A stretch of 64,000 nucleotides of DNA. Source: Prescottella equi (GTDB taxonomy: Bacteria > Actinomycetota > Actinomycetes > Mycobacteriales > Mycobacteriaceae). Positions 37,143 to 46,153 of this stretch are shown here, piece after piece. The first letter of the stretch is position 1. The number at the start of each line of letters is the position of its first letter. The notes beneath the pieces are model-generated. The model was not told where the DNA came from. It made no database searches and saw nothing but the letters and a program-made list of their open reading frames with translations. A program made the translations under genes and the position numbers. The stretch lies in assembly GCF_020171745.1 (NCBI RefSeq), contig NZ_JAIVAH010000026.1:1-64000 (forward strand), written 5' to 3'.

Positions 37143-37766
37143 TCAGCCCACGATCACCACATGCAGGTTCCGCGGCCCGTGGACGCCCTCGACCCGCTCG
37201 AGCTCGATGTCCGAGGTCGCCGAGGGCCCGCTGATCATCGTGGTGGGCCGCTCCGGCACCAGTCGCGCCATGGCCTCGGGCACGCCCACCTCGATGCTGT
37301 CGACGGTCACGACACACACGTGCAGGTCCGGCACCAGAGTCAACGCGCGGCGGCCCTGATCGGGGCTGCCGTCGAGGAAGATGGTGCCGGTCTCCGCGCA
37401 CGACACCGCCGACGCCGTGACGACACCGTCCAGGGCCCCCAGCTCGGGCGCGGGCACCGACGGCGAATCCACGACCACCGCACCGTCGAACCGCGCCAGC
37501 CACGAATCATCCAGTCCGGCAGGCACACCGACATACCTCACACCGGCCTCACTCAAGACGCGGGCGAGCACGTCGGGCAACTCCGCGACCGAGCTGCGAT
37601 GCACCACGGCCTTGTAGTCCACCAGCCGATCGACCAGCAACTCCACACGCTCGGCGTCGGGCATCGTGCGACCGGTCCGATAGGCCCGAGGAATCTCGAC
37701 CTCGGTCGGCGGCGCCAGCGTCAGCGCGTCGCGGATGCGTCCCATGATCACGTCACGCGAGCTCAT
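37143..37766 (-). CDS. lutC: Lactate utilization protein C (LUD domain)
   Basis: A 207-residue LUD/DUF162 protein with the family's C-terminal SCAETGTIFLDGSPDQGRRA and GPSATSDIELERVEGVHGPRNLHV blocks. With LutA and LutB it forms the iron-sulfur L-lactate oxidase complex that feeds pyruvate to central metabolism. The ATG overlaps the lutB stop as ATGA. Open frame further upstream belongs to the lutB region in another frame. Confidence 0.93.
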   Translation of the reverse strand: MSSRDVIMGRIRDALTLAPPTEVEIPRAYRTGRTMPDAERVELLVDRLVDYKAVVHRSSVAELPDVLARVLSEAGVRYVGVPAGLDDSWLARFDGAVVVDSPSVPAPELGALDGVVTASAVSCAETGTIFLDGSPDQGRRALTLVPDLHVCVVTVDSIEVGVPEAMARLVPERPTTMISGPSATSDIELERVEGVHGPRNLHVVIVG

Positions 37767-39277
37767 CGCTGACCGTCCTTCCGTGCGTCGGCGATGGCCG
37801 CGCGGCCCTCTGCGGAATCCCACCACTGCCGTAACGTCTGCTTCGGCGGCGCCGGGATGTCCCGGGCATCGGTCCATCCACTCAACGGCGGTGGCAGCGT
37901 CGAGATCTTGCCCTTCTTCCCCGCCACGACACGTCCGAGTCCGGCGGCCTTCTGCGCCAACGTGAATCGCTTGGCCGACGACATCACCACCGACGCCGCC
38001 TTCATCGCGGCGGCCTCTGCGCCGAAGCCGGACTTCTCCACCTTCTGGTGCCGCAGCTCGACGAGCAGCGACGGGATGTCGATCTTCACGGGGCACGCGT
38101 CGAAGCACGCACCGCACAGGCTGGACGCGAACGGCAGCGTCGAGTTCGGGTCGTCCTTGCCGTCCATGCCCGCGAGCTGCGGGGTGAGCACCGCACCGAT
38201 CGGACCCGGATAGGTCGAGCCGTAGGCGTGGCCTCCGGTCCGCTCGTACACCGGGCACACGTTGAGGCACGCCGAGCAGCGGATGCAGTTGAGCGCCTGC
38301 CGACCGATGCTGTCGGCGAGCGCGGCGGTGCGGCCGTTGTCGAGGAGCACCAGGTGGAAGTTCTGCGGGCCGTCGTCGGGGGTGACACCGGTCCACATCG
38401 ACGTGTACGGATTCATCCGCTCACCGGTGGACGAGCGCGGCAACAGCTGCAGGAACACCTCGAGATCCCGGTATGTGGGGATCACTTTCTCGATGCCCAT
38501 CACCGTGATCAGCGTCTGCGGCAGCGTCAGGCACATCCGACCGTTGCCCTCGGACTCGACGACGCCGAGCGTCCCGGTCTCCGCGATGCCGAAGTTGGCG
38601 CCGGAGATCGCGACGGGCACGGTCATGAACTTGTGCCGTAGGAACTTCCGCGCGGCGGCCGCGAGGTGCTTGGGCTGGTCGTCGAGTGCGGGATCGACGC
38701 CGTCCATCTCGCGCAGGAAGATCTCCCGGATCTCCGAGCGGTTGCGGTGGATCGCCGGCACCAGGATGTGCGACGGCTTGTCGTGGCCGAGCTGGACGAT
38801 GAGCTCCGCCAGGTCGGTCTCGTACGCGTGGATGCCGTTGGCCTCGAGGTGCTCGTTGAGCTCGATCTCCTGCGTGGCCATCGACTTGACCTTGATGACC
38901 TCGTCGGACCCGGTCTCGCGCACGAGTCGGGTGACGATCTCGTTGGCCTCGTTCGCATCCGCGGCCCAGTGCACGACGCCGCCGCGCGCGACGACCGCCG
39001 CCTCGAGCTGTTCGAGCAGTTCCGGCAGCCGGTTCATCACGTCGGTCTTGATCGCGGATCCGGCGTCGCGCAGCTCTTCCCAGTCCGGCAGCTCCCCGGT
39101 GACGGCGAGGCGCTTGGCCCGAATCGTGTGGGTGGCCTTGCCGATGTTGCTGCGCAGCTGCGTGTTCGCGAGTTCGTGGTGCGCGGCCGCCGGGAACTTC
39201 TCGGTGCCGCGCAGGAAGCCGACGCCCCTGGGTGCGCGCGGCGGGAAGGCCGGCAGACCGAGTGCGATGCCGCTCAT
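37763..39277 (-). CDS. lutB: Lactate utilization protein B (iron-sulfur)
   Basis: A 504-residue LutB: an N-terminal LUD-like domain with ISGANFGIAETGTLGVVESEGNGR, then two [4Fe-4S] ferredoxin motifs, CIRCSACLNVCPVY and CGACFDACPVKIDIP. It transfers electrons from lactate oxidation. The start overlaps the lutA stop as ATGA and the stop overlaps lutC, so all three are translationally coupled. Confidence 0.95.
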   Translation of the reverse strand: MSGIALGLPAFPPRAPRGVGFLRGTEKFPAAAHHELANTQLRSNIGKATHTIRAKRLAVTGELPDWEELRDAGSAIKTDVMNRLPELLEQLEAAVVARGGVVHWAADANEANEIVTRLVRETGSDEVIKVKSMATQEIELNEHLEANGIHAYETDLAELIVQLGHDKPSHILVPAIHRNRSEIREIFLREMDGVDPALDDQPKHLAAAARKFLRHKFMTVPVAISGANFGIAETGTLGVVESEGNGRMCLTLPQTLITVMGIEKVIPTYRDLEVFLQLLPRSSTGERMNPYTSMWTGVTPDDGPQNFHLVLLDNGRTAALADSIGRQALNCIRCSACLNVCPVYERTGGHAYGSTYPGPIGAVLTPQLAGMDGKDDPNSTLPFASSLCGACFDACPVKIDIPSLLVELRHQKVEKSGFGAEAAAMKAASVVMSSAKRFTLAQKAAGLGRVVAGKKGKISTLPPPLSGWTDARDIPAPPKQTLRQWWDSAEGRAAIADARKDGQR

Positions 39278-40029
39278 GCGCTCACCTCCACGTTCGACTC
39301 GACCGACGCGAGGATCTCGGCGAGATGCACCGTCCGGGTGCCCATCTGCAACCGCGACATCCCGCCGCCGATGTGCATGAGACAGGATGAGTCGCTGGCG
39401 CAACAGTATTCGGCGCCGGTGTCGCCGATGTTGCGGATCTTGTCCGCCAGCATTGCCGTCGACGTCTCGGCGTTCTTGATCGCGAACGTGCCACCGAAGC
39501 CGCAGCACGAGTCGGCCTCGGGCAGCTCGACGAGGTCGATCTCGCGGACCGCGCGCAGCAGCTGCAGCGGCTTGTCGCCCACACCGAGCATCCGCAGCGA
39601 GTGGCAGGTGGGGTGGTAGGTGACGCGGTGCGGGTAGTACGCGCCGACGTCGGTGACGCCGAGGACGTCGACGAGCAGCTCCGACAGCTCGTACGTCTTC
39701 GCCTTCACGGTCTCGACCTGTCCGCACAGCGCGGCGCTGCCGTAGCGGGAGGCGACGATCTCGTGCTGGTGCCGCACCGACCCGACGCACGACCCCGACG
39801 GCGCGACGACCGCGTCGATCGAGGTGTCGCCGAAGTTGTCGGCGTAGTTCGCGACCAGCGGGAGCGCGTCGGGCTGGTAGCCGGTGTTGACGTGCATCTG
39901 GCCGCAGCACGTCTGCCCGGGCGGGAACACGACCTCGTGCCCCAGCCGGGTCAACAGCAGCGCGGTGGACTTGGCGGCATTCGGGAACATCGTGTCCCCC
40001 ATGCACGTCGCGAACAGCGCGATTCGCAT
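39274..40029 (-). CDS. lutA: Lactate utilization protein A (CCG domain)
   Basis: A 251-residue protein with two CCG domains (TCCGQMHVNTG, and CCGFGGTFAIKN in the C-terminal half), as in LutA/GlpC-type heterodisulfide-like subunits that hold an Fe-S cluster. It is first in the lut operon. The ATG begins MRIALFATCMGD, the standard LutA opening. Upstream is the shared control region with two FadR-type operators. Confidence 0.95.
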   Translation of the reverse strand: MRIALFATCMGDTMFPNAAKSTALLLTRLGHEVVFPPGQTCCGQMHVNTGYQPDALPLVANYADNFGDTSIDAVVAPSGSCVGSVRHQHEIVASRYGSAALCGQVETVKAKTYELSELLVDVLGVTDVGAYYPHRVTYHPTCHSLRMLGVGDKPLQLLRAVREIDLVELPEADSCCGFGGTFAIKNAETSTAMLADKIRNIGDTGAEYCCASDSSCLMHIGGGMSRLQMGTRTVHLAEILASVESNVEVSA

Positions 40030-40052
40030 GCGATTCTCCAGGCGATCGTCGG

Positions 40053-40067
40053 TGTGGTCTGACCACA
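40053..40067. promoter_or_regulatory. FadR/LldR-type operator, lutA-proximal
   Basis: A perfect inverted repeat TGTGGTC-T-GACCACA, containing the TGGTnnnACCA core bound by FadR-subfamily GntR proteins. It sits 24 bases before lutA, overlapping the likely -10 and start of the lut promoter (minus-strand TTGCAT, 17 bases, GTTACT). Binding should block lutABC transcription. Confidence 0.8.
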
Positions 40068-40164
40068 GTAACGCATGGTCAGGGCCGTTATGCAAGCTAA
40101 GAAAAATATCTGCACCAAGTTTCGTGCAGGCCTCGAATGTGATCGCGGTCATGGTGTACGGTCC

Positions 40165-40179
40165 TGTGGTCTGACCACA
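40165..40179. promoter_or_regulatory. FadR/LldR-type operator, lldP-proximal
   Basis: Identical to the lutA-proximal site (TGTGGTC-T-GACCACA) and 112 bases from it, 65 bases before lldP. The pair lets the regulator encoded downstream control both divergent transcripts, possibly through looping. Lactate is the likely inducer, by analogy with LldR. Confidence 0.8.
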
Positions 40180-40243
40180 CAGCGGTCATATCCGGCCTGC
40201 CCCCGAACGCCGTCATCCCCGCGGCGCAATCCAGGAGTTTCAT

Positions 40244-41911
40244 GTGGAAACCGAGATCCTCGCGGTGACCTTCACCCCCGCGACCGACGCCGTCGGCGGC
40301 AGCCTCACCGCCTCGGCGCTGGTCGGCCTCGTCCCGCTGGCCACGTTCTTCGTGCTGCTGGCGGGCTTCAAGCTCAAGGCCTGGTACGCCGGCCTGGGCG
40401 CCCTCGCCGCCGCGGCCCTGGTCGCGATCATCGGCTTCGACATGCCCGCTTCCCTCACCGGACTGTCCGCGCTGCAGGGCATCGCGTTCGGACTGTTCCC
40501 GGTGATGTGGATCGTTGTCACCGCGATCTGGTTCTACGAACTGACCGTCGTCAGCGGACGCTTCGAGGACCTGCGCCGGGTGTTCAACTCGATCGGCCGC
40601 GGCGACATGCGCGTGCAGGCCATGCTGATCGCCTTCTGCTTCGGCGGCATGCTGGAGGCCCTCGCCGGTTTCGGCGCGCCCGTCGCGATCACCGGCGCCA
40701 TGCTGATCGCACTCGGCATGCCCGCGATCCGCGCCGCGGTAACCGTCCTGGTCGCCAACACCGCCCCGGTCGCCTTCGGCGCCATGGCGATTCCGATCAC
40801 CACCGCGGGCAATCTCACCGACATCCCCCCGACGGAGATCGCGGCCGTCGTCGGACGCCAGACCCCGATCCTGGCCCTGTTCGTGCCGCTGCTGCTGCTG
40901 TTTCTGGTCGACGGCCGCCGCGGCATGAAGCAGGTCTGGCCGATCGCCCTCGTCACCGGCGCCGTCTTCGCGCTCGCGCAGTTCTGGTGCTCGGCGCACT
41001 TCTCGTACGAACTGACCGACGTCGTCGCCGCGCTCGCCGGCCTGGCCGCCGCGGTGATCATGCTGCGCTTCTGGGCACCGAAGACCCCCGACGACCAGCG
41101 CTCGCACGTCGAGGCCGAGCGCCTCGGTCCGTCGCGCGTGTTCATGGCACTGTTCCCCTATCTCCTCGTGGTCGTCGTCTTCGGCATCGCCAAGCTGTGG
41201 ACGCTCGGCGTCGACATCCCGAAGTGGCTGTCCGGCACCGACCACAAGGTGGAGTGGCCCGGCCTGTACGGCAACCTGCTGACCGGCAGCGGCGACCCCG
41301 CGTCGAGCGCGGTCTACACCTTCTCGTGGCTGTCCAACCCCGGCAGCCTGCTGCTGATCTGCGGCGTCATCGTCACGATCGTCTACGCGCTGTGGACGGA
41401 CAACGGACGCTTCCCCCTCACGCCGCGGATGTCGGCGGTGACCCTCGGCGTGACGCTGGTGAAGATGCGACTCGCGATCGCGACCGTCGCGACCGTCCTC
41501 GGCCTGAGTTACGTGATGAACCAGTCCGGCCAGACCGTCGCGATCGGCACGTGGCTCGCCGCGACCGGCGCCGCCTTCGCCTTCTTCTCCCCGATCCTCG
41601 GCTGGATCGGTACCGCGGTCACCGGGTCCGACACGTCGGCGAACGCCCTGTTCGCGAAGCTGCAGCAGACCGCCGGACAGACAGCCGGCATCGACCCGAC
41701 CCTGCTGGTGGCCGCCAACACCTCCGGCGGCGTCGTGGGCAAGCTGGTGAGCCCGCAGAACCTCACCATTGCGGCAACCGCTGTGGGGCAGGCGGGCAGC
41801 GAGCCGATCCTGCTGCGGAAGGTCATCGGGTACAGCCTCGGCATGCTGGTGATCCTGTGCACGCTGGTCTACCTGCAGTCCACGCCGGTTCTCAGCTGGA
41901 TGCTGCCGTGA
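40244..41911 (+). CDS. lldP: L-lactate permease
   Basis: A 555-residue LctP-family transporter with about 12-14 hydrophobic segments and family blocks such as GGMLEALAGFGAPVAITGAML, GSDTSANALFAKLQ and ANTSGGVVGKLVSPQN. It takes up L-lactate with protons. The GTG start has AGGAG seven bases upstream. It is divergent from lutABC and 36 bases before the regulator gene, forming a complete uptake-oxidation-control set. Confidence 0.95.
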   Translation: METEILAVTFTPATDAVGGSLTASALVGLVPLATFFVLLAGFKLKAWYAGLGALAAAALVAIIGFDMPASLTGLSALQGIAFGLFPVMWIVVTAIWFYELTVVSGRFEDLRRVFNSIGRGDMRVQAMLIAFCFGGMLEALAGFGAPVAITGAMLIALGMPAIRAAVTVLVANTAPVAFGAMAIPITTAGNLTDIPPTEIAAVVGRQTPILALFVPLLLLFLVDGRRGMKQVWPIALVTGAVFALAQFWCSAHFSYELTDVVAALAGLAAAVIMLRFWAPKTPDDQRSHVEAERLGPSRVFMALFPYLLVVVVFGIAKLWTLGVDIPKWLSGTDHKVEWPGLYGNLLTGSGDPASSAVYTFSWLSNPGSLLLICGVIVTIVYALWTDNGRFPLTPRMSAVTLGVTLVKMRLAIATVATVLGLSYVMNQSGQTVAIGTWLAATGAAFAFFSPILGWIGTAVTGSDTSANALFAKLQQTAGQTAGIDPTLLVAANTSGGVVGKLVSPQNLTIAATAVGQAGSEPILLRKVIGYSLGMLVILCTLVYLQSTPVLSWMLP

Positions 41912-41946
41912 CCGCGCACGATCGACACCGCCTAGGCTGACGTGTC

Positions 41947-42678
41947 ATGTCGTCCGAACCCACTCCCGCCGACCTCGTGATCACCGCGCACCCGCGCGCG
42001 TGGGAGCACGTGCTCAGCAAGGTCGAGGAGATGATGGTCTCGGGCGAGCTCTCCCCCGGTCAGCGCCTCCCGGGCGAACGGACCCTCGCCGCCGATCTCG
42101 GCGTCGGCAGGTCGTCCGTCCGGGAGGCGCTGCGCGTCATGGAGGCCCTCGGGCTCCTCAAGGCGCAGACCGGATCCGGGCCCAACGCGGGCGCCATGAT
42201 CGTCTCCCGCCCCACCGGCGGCATGACGATGCTGATGCGCATGCAGGTCGCGGCGCACGGGTTCCCGGTCTCCGACGTCGTGCAGACCCGCCTCGTGCTC
42301 GAGTCGGAGGTGATGCGGACGCTCGCCGACCAGCCGACGGTCGACCTGTCCACCGCCGTCGAACTGCTCGACTCGATGGACGAACCGTCCCTGACCTCCG
42401 ACGAGTTCCTCGTGCTCGACGCCCAGTTCCACGTCGCGATGGCCGACGCCGCCGGCAACCAGGTGATCGCCGCGATGATGGCCGGGCTGCGCGCCTCGAT
42501 CGAGTCGTACGTGGTGGGCGGCGTGGACCGCATCGCCTGGCCCAGCACGTGCACGCGGCTGCGGCACGAGCACCGCGGCCTGGTCGACGCCGTCACGAAC
42601 GGCGACGCCGCCCTCGCGCAGCAGCGGATCGTCGACCACATCCGCGGCTACTACGAGGGCGTCCGCAGCGACGCGTGA
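41947..42678 (+). CDS. lldR: FadR-subfamily GntR regulator of lactate genes
   Basis: A 243-residue regulator: an N-terminal winged helix (LPGERTLAADLGVGRSSVREALRVMEALGLL, about 40-72) and a C-terminal FCD helical ligand domain with conserved DAQFHVAMADAAGN and the late histidines RLRHEH that bind metal. It lies directly behind lldP, and its DNA signature (TGGTnnnACCA) is found twice in the lut-lldP gap. The link to lactate is inferred from this context. Confidence 0.85.
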   Translation: MSSEPTPADLVITAHPRAWEHVLSKVEEMMVSGELSPGQRLPGERTLAADLGVGRSSVREALRVMEALGLLKAQTGSGPNAGAMIVSRPTGGMTMLMRMQVAAHGFPVSDVVQTRLVLESEVMRTLADQPTVDLSTAVELLDSMDEPSLTSDEFLVLDAQFHVAMADAAGNQVIAAMMAGLRASIESYVVGGVDRIAWPSTCTRLRHEHRGLVDAVTNGDAALAQQRIVDHIRGYYEGVRSDA

Positions 42679-42685
42679 GCGCCGC

Positions 42686-43195
42686 TCACCCCACGGCGCG
42701 CCGCATCAGGTTCGCGACGTGGGATTCGAACGCGACGAGCGTGACCACATCGACCGCGGTCCGCGCCGTCCGGATCGCCGAGACTGCTTGCTTCACAGCA
42801 TCTTCCGTCGGCCAACCGAACGCACCCGCCGAGATCAGCGGGAACGCCACGGTCGTCGCACCGAGTCCGTCCGCGACCGCGAGACTGCGGGTGTAGCAGG
42901 AGCGCAGCACGGCGGAGCGGTCCTCGTGTCGGGAGAAGCGCGGGCCGACGGTGTGGATCACCCACGACGCGTGCAGGTTTCCGGCAGTCGTCGCGACCGC
43001 CGCCCCCTCCGCGAGGCCGTCGGGCAGCGTCGTCGACCGCAGTGTCCGGCATTCGTCGAGGATCGCCGGACCGCCGCGGCGGTGGATGGCGCCGTCCACC
43101 CCGCCGCCACCGAGCAGCGTGGAGTTGGCGGCGTTGACGATCGCGTCGACGCGGAAGGTGGTGATGTCGCCCTCGGCAACGTCGATGATGGTCAT
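42686..43195 (-). CDS. Macro-domain O-acetyl-ADP-ribose deacetylase
   Basis: A 169-residue single macro domain: VDAIVNAANSTLLGGGGVDGAIHRRGG (NAAN at 21-24, glycine loop 29-42) and SAGAFGWPTEDAV in the second ligand loop. This is the YmdB/MacroD type that removes the acetyl group from O-acetyl-ADP-ribose and can cleave mono-ADP-ribose from proteins. The ATG overlaps the stop of the ADP-ribosylglycohydrolase gene (ATGA), so the two are made together. Confidence 0.93.
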   Translation of the reverse strand: MTIIDVAEGDITTFRVDAIVNAANSTLLGGGGVDGAIHRRGGPAILDECRTLRSTTLPDGLAEGAAVATTAGNLHASWVIHTVGPRFSRHEDRSAVLRSCYTRSLAVADGLGATTVAFPLISAGAFGWPTEDAVKQAVSAIRTARTAVDVVTLVAFESHVANLMRRAVG

Positions 43196-44163
43196 GCGGA
43201 TTCTCCGTTCACGGTGTTGGTCACGGCCGTTCGTGACGCGATGTCGAGGCCGATCCGGACGAGGTCCTCGCCGCGGTAACCCGGCCAGCCGTGCAGCATC
43301 CCGCGCCAGCGTTCCGGCACCGCGGACGCGCCCCACCGGGCGCCCAGCAGCCCGCCCGCGATCGCGGCGGTGGTGTCGGTGTCGTGGCCGGCGCGGACCG
43401 CACGCTCGAGCGCCGCGGGCAACTGCTCGGGCCCGGACTCCGGGGTACCAGTGATTGCCCACCATGCCGTGAGCAGCGCGTCGACCACCCAGCCGTTGTT
43501 CGGGAACTCGGCGGGCGTGCCGCGTTCGGCGACGTCGAGCAGCGGGGACCAGTACTCGCGGGTGCCTTGCTCGGCCACCTCGAGATAGCCGCGGACGCCG
43601 TCGAACGTGCCGTGCAGCACCGCGTGCCGGATGGCGTAGGTCCACATCTCGCACGCCTCGACGGCCCGCTGGTCGTCGTGGGTGAGTACTCCGATCGCCC
43701 GTGCCGTACCGAGACAGCGCGCCTCGTCGTCGAGGAACGCCAGGGCCACCGGCGCCGTGCGCATGAGCGAGCCGTTGCCGCCCTTGCGGCCCGGCACCGC
43801 CGACGCTCGGGCCCGCATCGCGGCGGCGCTCTCCGGCCGCGCGGACAGCACCGCGCGCGTCTGATTCCCGATGTCCGCGGGATCCGCGTCGTACCACCGA
43901 ACGAACTGGGCGGCCACGGCATCCAGGCCCGGTTCGGTCGAGATATCGAGGCCGGTGGCGGCCACCTCGGCGACGGCGAGGGCCATCGACGTGTCGTCGG
44001 TCCACTCCCCCGGTGCGAAGGGCCCGATTCCACCACCGATCATGTCGATGACGGTATCCGGACGCGGCGTGGTGAATTCGTATCCCGCGCCGAGCGCGTC
44101 ACCGGCCGCGGTGGCCAGCAGCACACCCGCGACCCGGTCGGCGCGAACCTCGTTCAGTTCCAC
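43192..44163 (-). CDS. ADP-ribosylglycohydrolase
   Basis: A 323-residue DraG/ARH-family enzyme. The metal-binding motifs are GDALG (21-25), WTDDTS (54-59) and the late GHDTDTTAAIAGG. It releases ADP-ribose from ADP-ribosylated targets. It is coupled to the macro-domain gene and transcribed away from an NrtR-like regulator whose ligand class is ADP-ribose. Confidence 0.93.
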   Translation of the reverse strand: MELNEVRADRVAGVLLATAAGDALGAGYEFTTPRPDTVIDMIGGGIGPFAPGEWTDDTSMALAVAEVAATGLDISTEPGLDAVAAQFVRWYDADPADIGNQTRAVLSARPESAAAMRARASAVPGRKGGNGSLMRTAPVALAFLDDEARCLGTARAIGVLTHDDQRAVEACEMWTYAIRHAVLHGTFDGVRGYLEVAEQGTREYWSPLLDVAERGTPAEFPNNGWVVDALLTAWWAITGTPESGPEQLPAALERAVRAGHDTDTTAAIAGGLLGARWGASAVPERWRGMLHGWPGYRGEDLVRIGLDIASRTAVTNTVNGESA

Positions 44164-44186
44164 AGGAACCCCCTTTAGATCAATTC

Positions 44187-44219
44187 TGCGCTAAAGATTA
44201 GCTCATCTGTGCGCTAATC
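44187..44219. promoter_or_regulatory. Inverted-repeat operator region, ADP-ribose module
   Basis: The 63-base gap holds GATTAGC-n10-GCTAATC (44196-44219), an overlapping GCTAA-AGA-TTAGC (44190-44202) and a direct repeat of TGCGCTAA (44187 and 44210). Such clustered symmetry between divergent genes is the expected place for the NrtR-like protein to bind and control both directions. Confidence 0.7.
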
Positions 44220-44226
44220 TGCAAGC

Positions 44227-44883
44227 GTGAATCAGAAGCCCCTCACCGACTACCCCCGTCCGTCGGTCGCCGTGGACGTCGCGGTCCTCACCGTCGACGA
44301 CCGCGGGCTCGGCGTCGTGGTGGTCGACGGCCCGCGCGGGCTCGCGCTTCCGGGCACGTTCCTGCATCCGGGCGAACGCCTGTCCGACGCCGCCGAGCGG
44401 GCACTGAATACGAAGGCCGGGCTCACCGGAACCGACTTCCACCAACTCGCGATGTTCGACGCACCCGACCGCGACGACCGCGGGTGGGTGCTGTCGATGG
44501 CGCACGGGGCGGCGCTTCCGAGCGACCGGCTCCCCCACGACGTCCGGCTCGTTCACATCGAGGACCGGACGGCCGACGAGCCGCTGGCCTTCGACCACGC
44601 CGCGATGGTGTCCCGCGCGGTCGACGACCTGCGGGCCCGCTACGCCCGGCACGTCGATCCGTCGGGGCTGCTGCCCGACGAGTTCACCGTGCTCGAACTC
44701 CGCCGGCTGTACGAGGCGGTCTACGGCCGTTCGCTTCCGAAGGACACGTTCCGACGGCTCGTCGTCGACGCGCTGGAGACCACCGGTCGAACCCGGAGCG
44801 GAGGCGCCGGACGGCCCGCCGAGGTCTTCCGGCGCACCGGCGCCGAACTTCCCGCCGGTGCCGCGGCGCTGCTCGCGGGCTGA
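44227..44883 (+). CDS. NrtR-like Nudix transcription regulator
   Basis: A 218-residue protein: N-terminal Nudix fold (about 10-135) and C-terminal winged helix (about 150-218, TVLELRRLYEAVYGRSLPKDTFRR). The Nudix box is degenerate: where enzymes have REL-x-EE-x-GL this has RALNTKAGL, so catalytic glutamates are missing. NrtR proteins have this design and sense ADP-ribose or related NAD metabolites. Classical targets are NAD synthesis genes; here the divergent partners degrade ADP-ribose compounds. The GTG start has no ribosome site and may be leaderless. Confidence 0.82.
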   Translation: MNQKPLTDYPRPSVAVDVAVLTVDDRGLGVVVVDGPRGLALPGTFLHPGERLSDAAERALNTKAGLTGTDFHQLAMFDAPDRDDRGWVLSMAHGAALPSDRLPHDVRLVHIEDRTADEPLAFDHAAMVSRAVDDLRARYARHVDPSGLLPDEFTVLELRRLYEAVYGRSLPKDTFRRLVVDALETTGRTRSGGAGRPAEVFRRTGAELPAGAAALLAG

Positions 44884-44907
44884 GCAACCACACGCCGGAG
44901 TTGCCGT

Positions 44908-44924
44908 CCCCGATCCTGTCGGGG
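44908..44924 (+). terminator. Possible weak terminator after the Nudix regulator
   Basis: A hairpin CCCCGA-TCCTG-TCGGGG, 24 bases past the regulator stop, without a T-run. The stem is short, so this is only a candidate. Confidence 0.3.
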
Positions 44925-45008
44925 GTCCGCGCTACCTTGATCACGACATCACGCGGACGCCCGATTCCGGCCCCGCAGTGAGGCTCCATCCGGAATGACA
45001 GGGGGCAC

Positions 45009-46016
45009 ATGTTCGATTCCGAAACCTTCGACGCAGCAATCGACCGGTCCTGGAACCTCTTCCAGCGCCGGCTCGCCGACCACCTCGCCGCGATGCGCAA
45101 CGACGACGTCCTCGTCCTCGAGTGGGCCGAGGAATCCACGGTGGAGGGTTTCGCCCCGTGGGTGCAGTTCCTCGTCTGGGACGACGTCATGCTGCGCGGG
45201 GAGGTGTCGTCCAACGGCTACCTCGCACCGCGCCACCAGCTGGCACCCGCGGCCGAGAACATCCTGCGCAATCTGGGCTGGTCCGCACCGACCCACGGGC
45301 CCGACGAGGATCCCGACGAGGGGTCGTCGGCGTTCTTCACCGACCGTGAGCAGCGGTGGGCCGACCAATGCGCCGCCCTGACGGTGACGACGCTGCGCGA
45401 GGTGTGGAGCGTGCCGCATCCAAGTTTCCTGCGGCCGGAGATCGTCGGCACGCTCGCCGGGACCGATCTTCTGGAGACAGCGACCGACGAGCCCGGGCAC
45501 CCACCCGTGGACGACACTGTTGCGATCGTGCCCGACGATCCGCAACAACTACGCGACCTGATCGCGCGGGCCGTCGAACTGGCGCTCGGGTTCACACCCC
45601 GACTCGACCAGGACGGCGACGTCGTCCTCACACTCGACGACCATCCGGTGTTCGTGATCGCGCATCCCGAGCAGCCACTGGTGCGGGCGTGGATGCCGTT
45701 GCTGCACTCGATCACCGGCCGGACCCGCGCCGCGGAAATGATCTGCGACCTCACCCGGCGCTGGCCCGCGATCCGGTTCACGCTCGACGAGGACCGGTTG
45801 AACGCGTCGGTCGACGTGTCCGCCAATCCATTCGTGCCGCGCCATCTCGCGGATGCCCTCGACCAACTGAGTCGCTTCGCGACCTCCGTCGACGCCGCCT
45901 TCGCCGCCCGGTTCGGCGGCGCCCGCATCGTCGACGATCCGCCGGACGACGAGTTCGACGACGACGCGCCTAACTCGTTCGGCCCGTCCGACCACGAACC
46001 GAAAGGTGCCGAATGA
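45009..46016 (+). CDS. Two-domain YbjN/TY-Chap-like protein
   Basis: A 335-residue protein. The N-terminal half (about 1-150) is a separate alpha/beta domain of the same superfamily, and the C-terminal half (about 175-310) matches the protein at 18287, with RWPAIRFTLDEDRL and ANPFVPRHLADALD. It lacks the cysteine-rich tail of that protein. The ATG has GGGGG seven bases upstream. It may be a peptide-binding chaperone. No partner gene is adjacent. Confidence 0.78.
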   Translation: MFDSETFDAAIDRSWNLFQRRLADHLAAMRNDDVLVLEWAEESTVEGFAPWVQFLVWDDVMLRGEVSSNGYLAPRHQLAPAAENILRNLGWSAPTHGPDEDPDEGSSAFFTDREQRWADQCAALTVTTLREVWSVPHPSFLRPEIVGTLAGTDLLETATDEPGHPPVDDTVAIVPDDPQQLRDLIARAVELALGFTPRLDQDGDVVLTLDDHPVFVIAHPEQPLVRAWMPLLHSITGRTRAAEMICDLTRRWPAIRFTLDEDRLNASVDVSANPFVPRHLADALDQLSRFATSVDAAFAARFGGARIVDDPPDDEFDDDAPNSFGPSDHEPKGAE

Positions 46017-46153
46017 CGGACCTTCTCGCGGTCGCCGAGGGTCCCATCCGCCGCTGACGGACCCGGCAACCTCGGCAAACTCGGTCCCGGCTGCTCCGGA
46101 TCGGAGCACAATCAGGTTCCGTGGATACTTCGGCGCCGACGGAAGGGGCAGCC

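Noticed and set aside
37033-37503. N-terminal extension of the sigma-region-4 protein
   Set aside because: The extra residues are Arg/Gly-rich shadow sequence from lutC. The ATG at 37032 has a clear GAGGAG site.
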